A stretch of 6,348 nucleotides of DNA. Origin: Methanocorpusculum sp. Its GTDB lineage: Archaea; Halobacteriota; Methanomicrobia; Methanomicrobiales; Methanocorpusculaceae. Position numbers and translations under genes: made by a program. Below the pieces are notes generated by a model. The model did not search any database. It was not told the origin of the DNA and was given only the letters and a program-made list of their open reading frames with translations. The number at the start of each line of letters is the position of its first letter. The stretch's first letter is position 1. Positions 5,342 through 6,348 of this stretch are shown piece after piece. The DNA lies in assembly GCA_029987045.1 (NCBI GenBank), contig DALTWN010000061.1, positions 1 to 6,348 of the forward strand. The letters run 5' to 3'.

Positions 5342-6348
5342 ATGTCTAATAAATGGCTGATTTTAGGAGGAGGACTTACCGGAGTCACCCTCGCACGTCT
5401 ACTTGCCGAAAAAGGCAATACAGTAACGGTTTTCGAAAAGAGTCAAAAGACCGGGGGGCTCTGTATTTCCGAAACAAGAAACGGCTTCACTTTTGATGCC
5501 GGCGGATCCCATATCGTTTTCTCACGGGATACGGAAGTCCTTGAATTCATGCAGAAAGTTCTGGATACGAATCGTGAGTTCAGGAATCGTAATACGAAGA
5601 TATTCTATAAGGGACGCTACGTCAAGTATCCTTTCGAAAACGGATTGTCTGAACTGCCAAAAGAAGATCTCTACTTCTGTATCAGTGAATATATCAAAAT
5701 GCTTATCGCTTCTGAAAAAGGAGAAATTGCAGAACCGCAGAATTTCAAGGAATGGATTTATGCAACATTCGGTAAGGGTATTGCAGAATGCTATCTCGTC
5801 CCCTACAATGAAAAAATCTGGAATTATCCAACCGATAAGATGTCCAAGCACTGGATGGATGGAAGAGTTCCGCGTCCGCCGGTAGAAGATATCATCAAAT
5901 CTGCCGTGGGTATCGAAACCGAAGGATATACGCATCAGTCTGTCTTCTCCTATCCGATCACCGGAGGAATTGAAGCACTGGTACGGGCAATTGAAGCACC
6001 GGTAAAGAATGCAATTCTGACAGGAACCGAGGTTACTGCAGTAAGAAAAACACCGAGCGGATGGGAAGTTACAGCTGGCGGCAAAACCTATGCCGGAGAC
6101 CGCATCATCTCGACGATTCCGCTACAGGTCCTCTTACCGATGCTTGATGCTCCGGCTGATATCAGGAACGCGGTCGGTGCATTACACTACAATTCAATTG
6201 CCTGTATCTCGGTTGGTATCAAGGGATCCGTGCCGGATATTTCCTGGATGTATATTCCGGAAGAGAGATGGGGCGCATTCAACCGCCTCTCATTCCCGTC
6301 TAATTTCTCATCCAAGGTTGCTCCTGAAGGTTGTTCATCCATTCTTGC
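5342..6348 (+). CDS. FAD-dependent oxidoreductase, amine oxidase/protoporphyrinogen oxidase-like fold (3' end missing)
   Basis: The first 335 codons are present; the gene continues beyond the right edge. An N-terminal Rossmann FAD-binding motif is clear: GGGLTG with G9, G11 and G14, E32 at the end of the second strand for ribose binding, then TGGL at 37-40. Further family-like segments are GGSH at 54-57, PYNEKIWNYP at 154-163, YPITGGIEAL at 204-213 and DRIISTIP at 253-260. The PYNxKxW pattern suits the COG1232-like group that includes protoporphyrinogen-oxidase-like and UDP-galactopyranose-mutase-like flavoproteins, several of which occur in glycan gene clusters. The substrate cannot be named from this fragment. 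The start follows the DUF362 stop by 2 bases without a Shine-Dalgarno sequence, so translation is probably coupled; the position of the FAD motif makes a later start unlikely. Confidence 0.9.
   Translation, partial: MSNKWLILGGGLTGVTLARLLAEKGNTVTVFEKSQKTGGLCISETRNGFTFDAGGSHIVFSRDTEVLEFMQKVLDTNREFRNRNTKIFYKGRYVKYPFENGLSELPKEDLYFCISEYIKMLIASEKGEIAEPQNFKEWIYATFGKGIAECYLVPYNEKIWNYPTDKMSKHWMDGRVPRPPVEDIIKSAVGIETEGYTHQSVFSYPITGGIEALVRAIEAPVKNAILTGTEVTAVRKTPSGWEVTAGGKTYAGDRIISTIPLQVLLPMLDAPADIRNAVGALHYNSIACISVGIKGSVPDISWMYIPEERWGAFNRLSFPSNFSSKVAPEGCSSIL

Noticed and set aside
5493..5885. 130-codon plus-strand open frame inside the flavoprotein gene
   Set aside because: It is an out-of-frame reading of the same DNA, with a Ser/Arg/Ile-rich composition typical of shadows.
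5522..5935. 137-codon minus-strand open frame opposite the flavoprotein gene
   Set aside because: It lies wholly within the FAD oxidoreductase, whose motifs are unambiguous; no promoter, ribosome site or recognisable domain supports it.

Overview
The window looks like a piece of a euryarchaeal chromosome, most likely from a methanogen. The evidence is a 210-residue COG1326 (HVO_0476-type) zinc-finger protein, a family known from archaea; an archaeal-style HypD; a DUF362 protein with two 4Fe-4S clusters; oligo-T terminator candidates; and TATA-like elements at short distances from start codons. Moderate GC content and gene content would suit Methanomicrobiales (for example a Methanocorpusculum-like organism), but that genus-level guess is not proven by the sequence.

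Layout. Minus strand, 1191 to 1: hypD ([NiFe]-hydrogenase maturation), followed after 2 bases by the first 49 codons of a TPR-repeat protein that runs off the left edge. A short divergent promoter region (about 1192-1275) separates this from the plus-strand COG1326 zinc-finger gene, which ends in a T-rich terminator candidate. Next comes a compact three-gene plus-strand operon (1980-3990): a four-helix membrane protein, a helical soluble protein with an IPGYRGYRQRE motif, and an SPFH (stomatin/prohibitin-like, COG4260/YdjI-like) protein ending in two zinc ribbons. A 197-base intergenic region (3991-4187) holds a terminator candidate and two inverted repeats. It leads into a second operon: a DUF362 protein fused to a two-cluster ferredoxin domain, then an FAD-dependent amine-oxidase-fold oxidoreductase that is cut by the right edge.

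How the genes may work together. The 1980-3990 operon is the most interesting part. Its SPFH/zinc-ribbon protein belongs to the family of Bacillus subtilis YdjI, which is linked to PspA-type membrane-stress responses. Here the SPFH protein has no membrane segment of its own and is encoded with a small integral membrane protein and an uncharacterised helical protein, so a three-part membrane-associated complex is a reasonable hypothesis. The last two genes pair an iron-sulfur electron carrier-like protein with a flavoprotein and may form a redox pair of unknown substrate. No CRISPR array, tRNA, rRNA, insertion sequence or transfer signature was seen.
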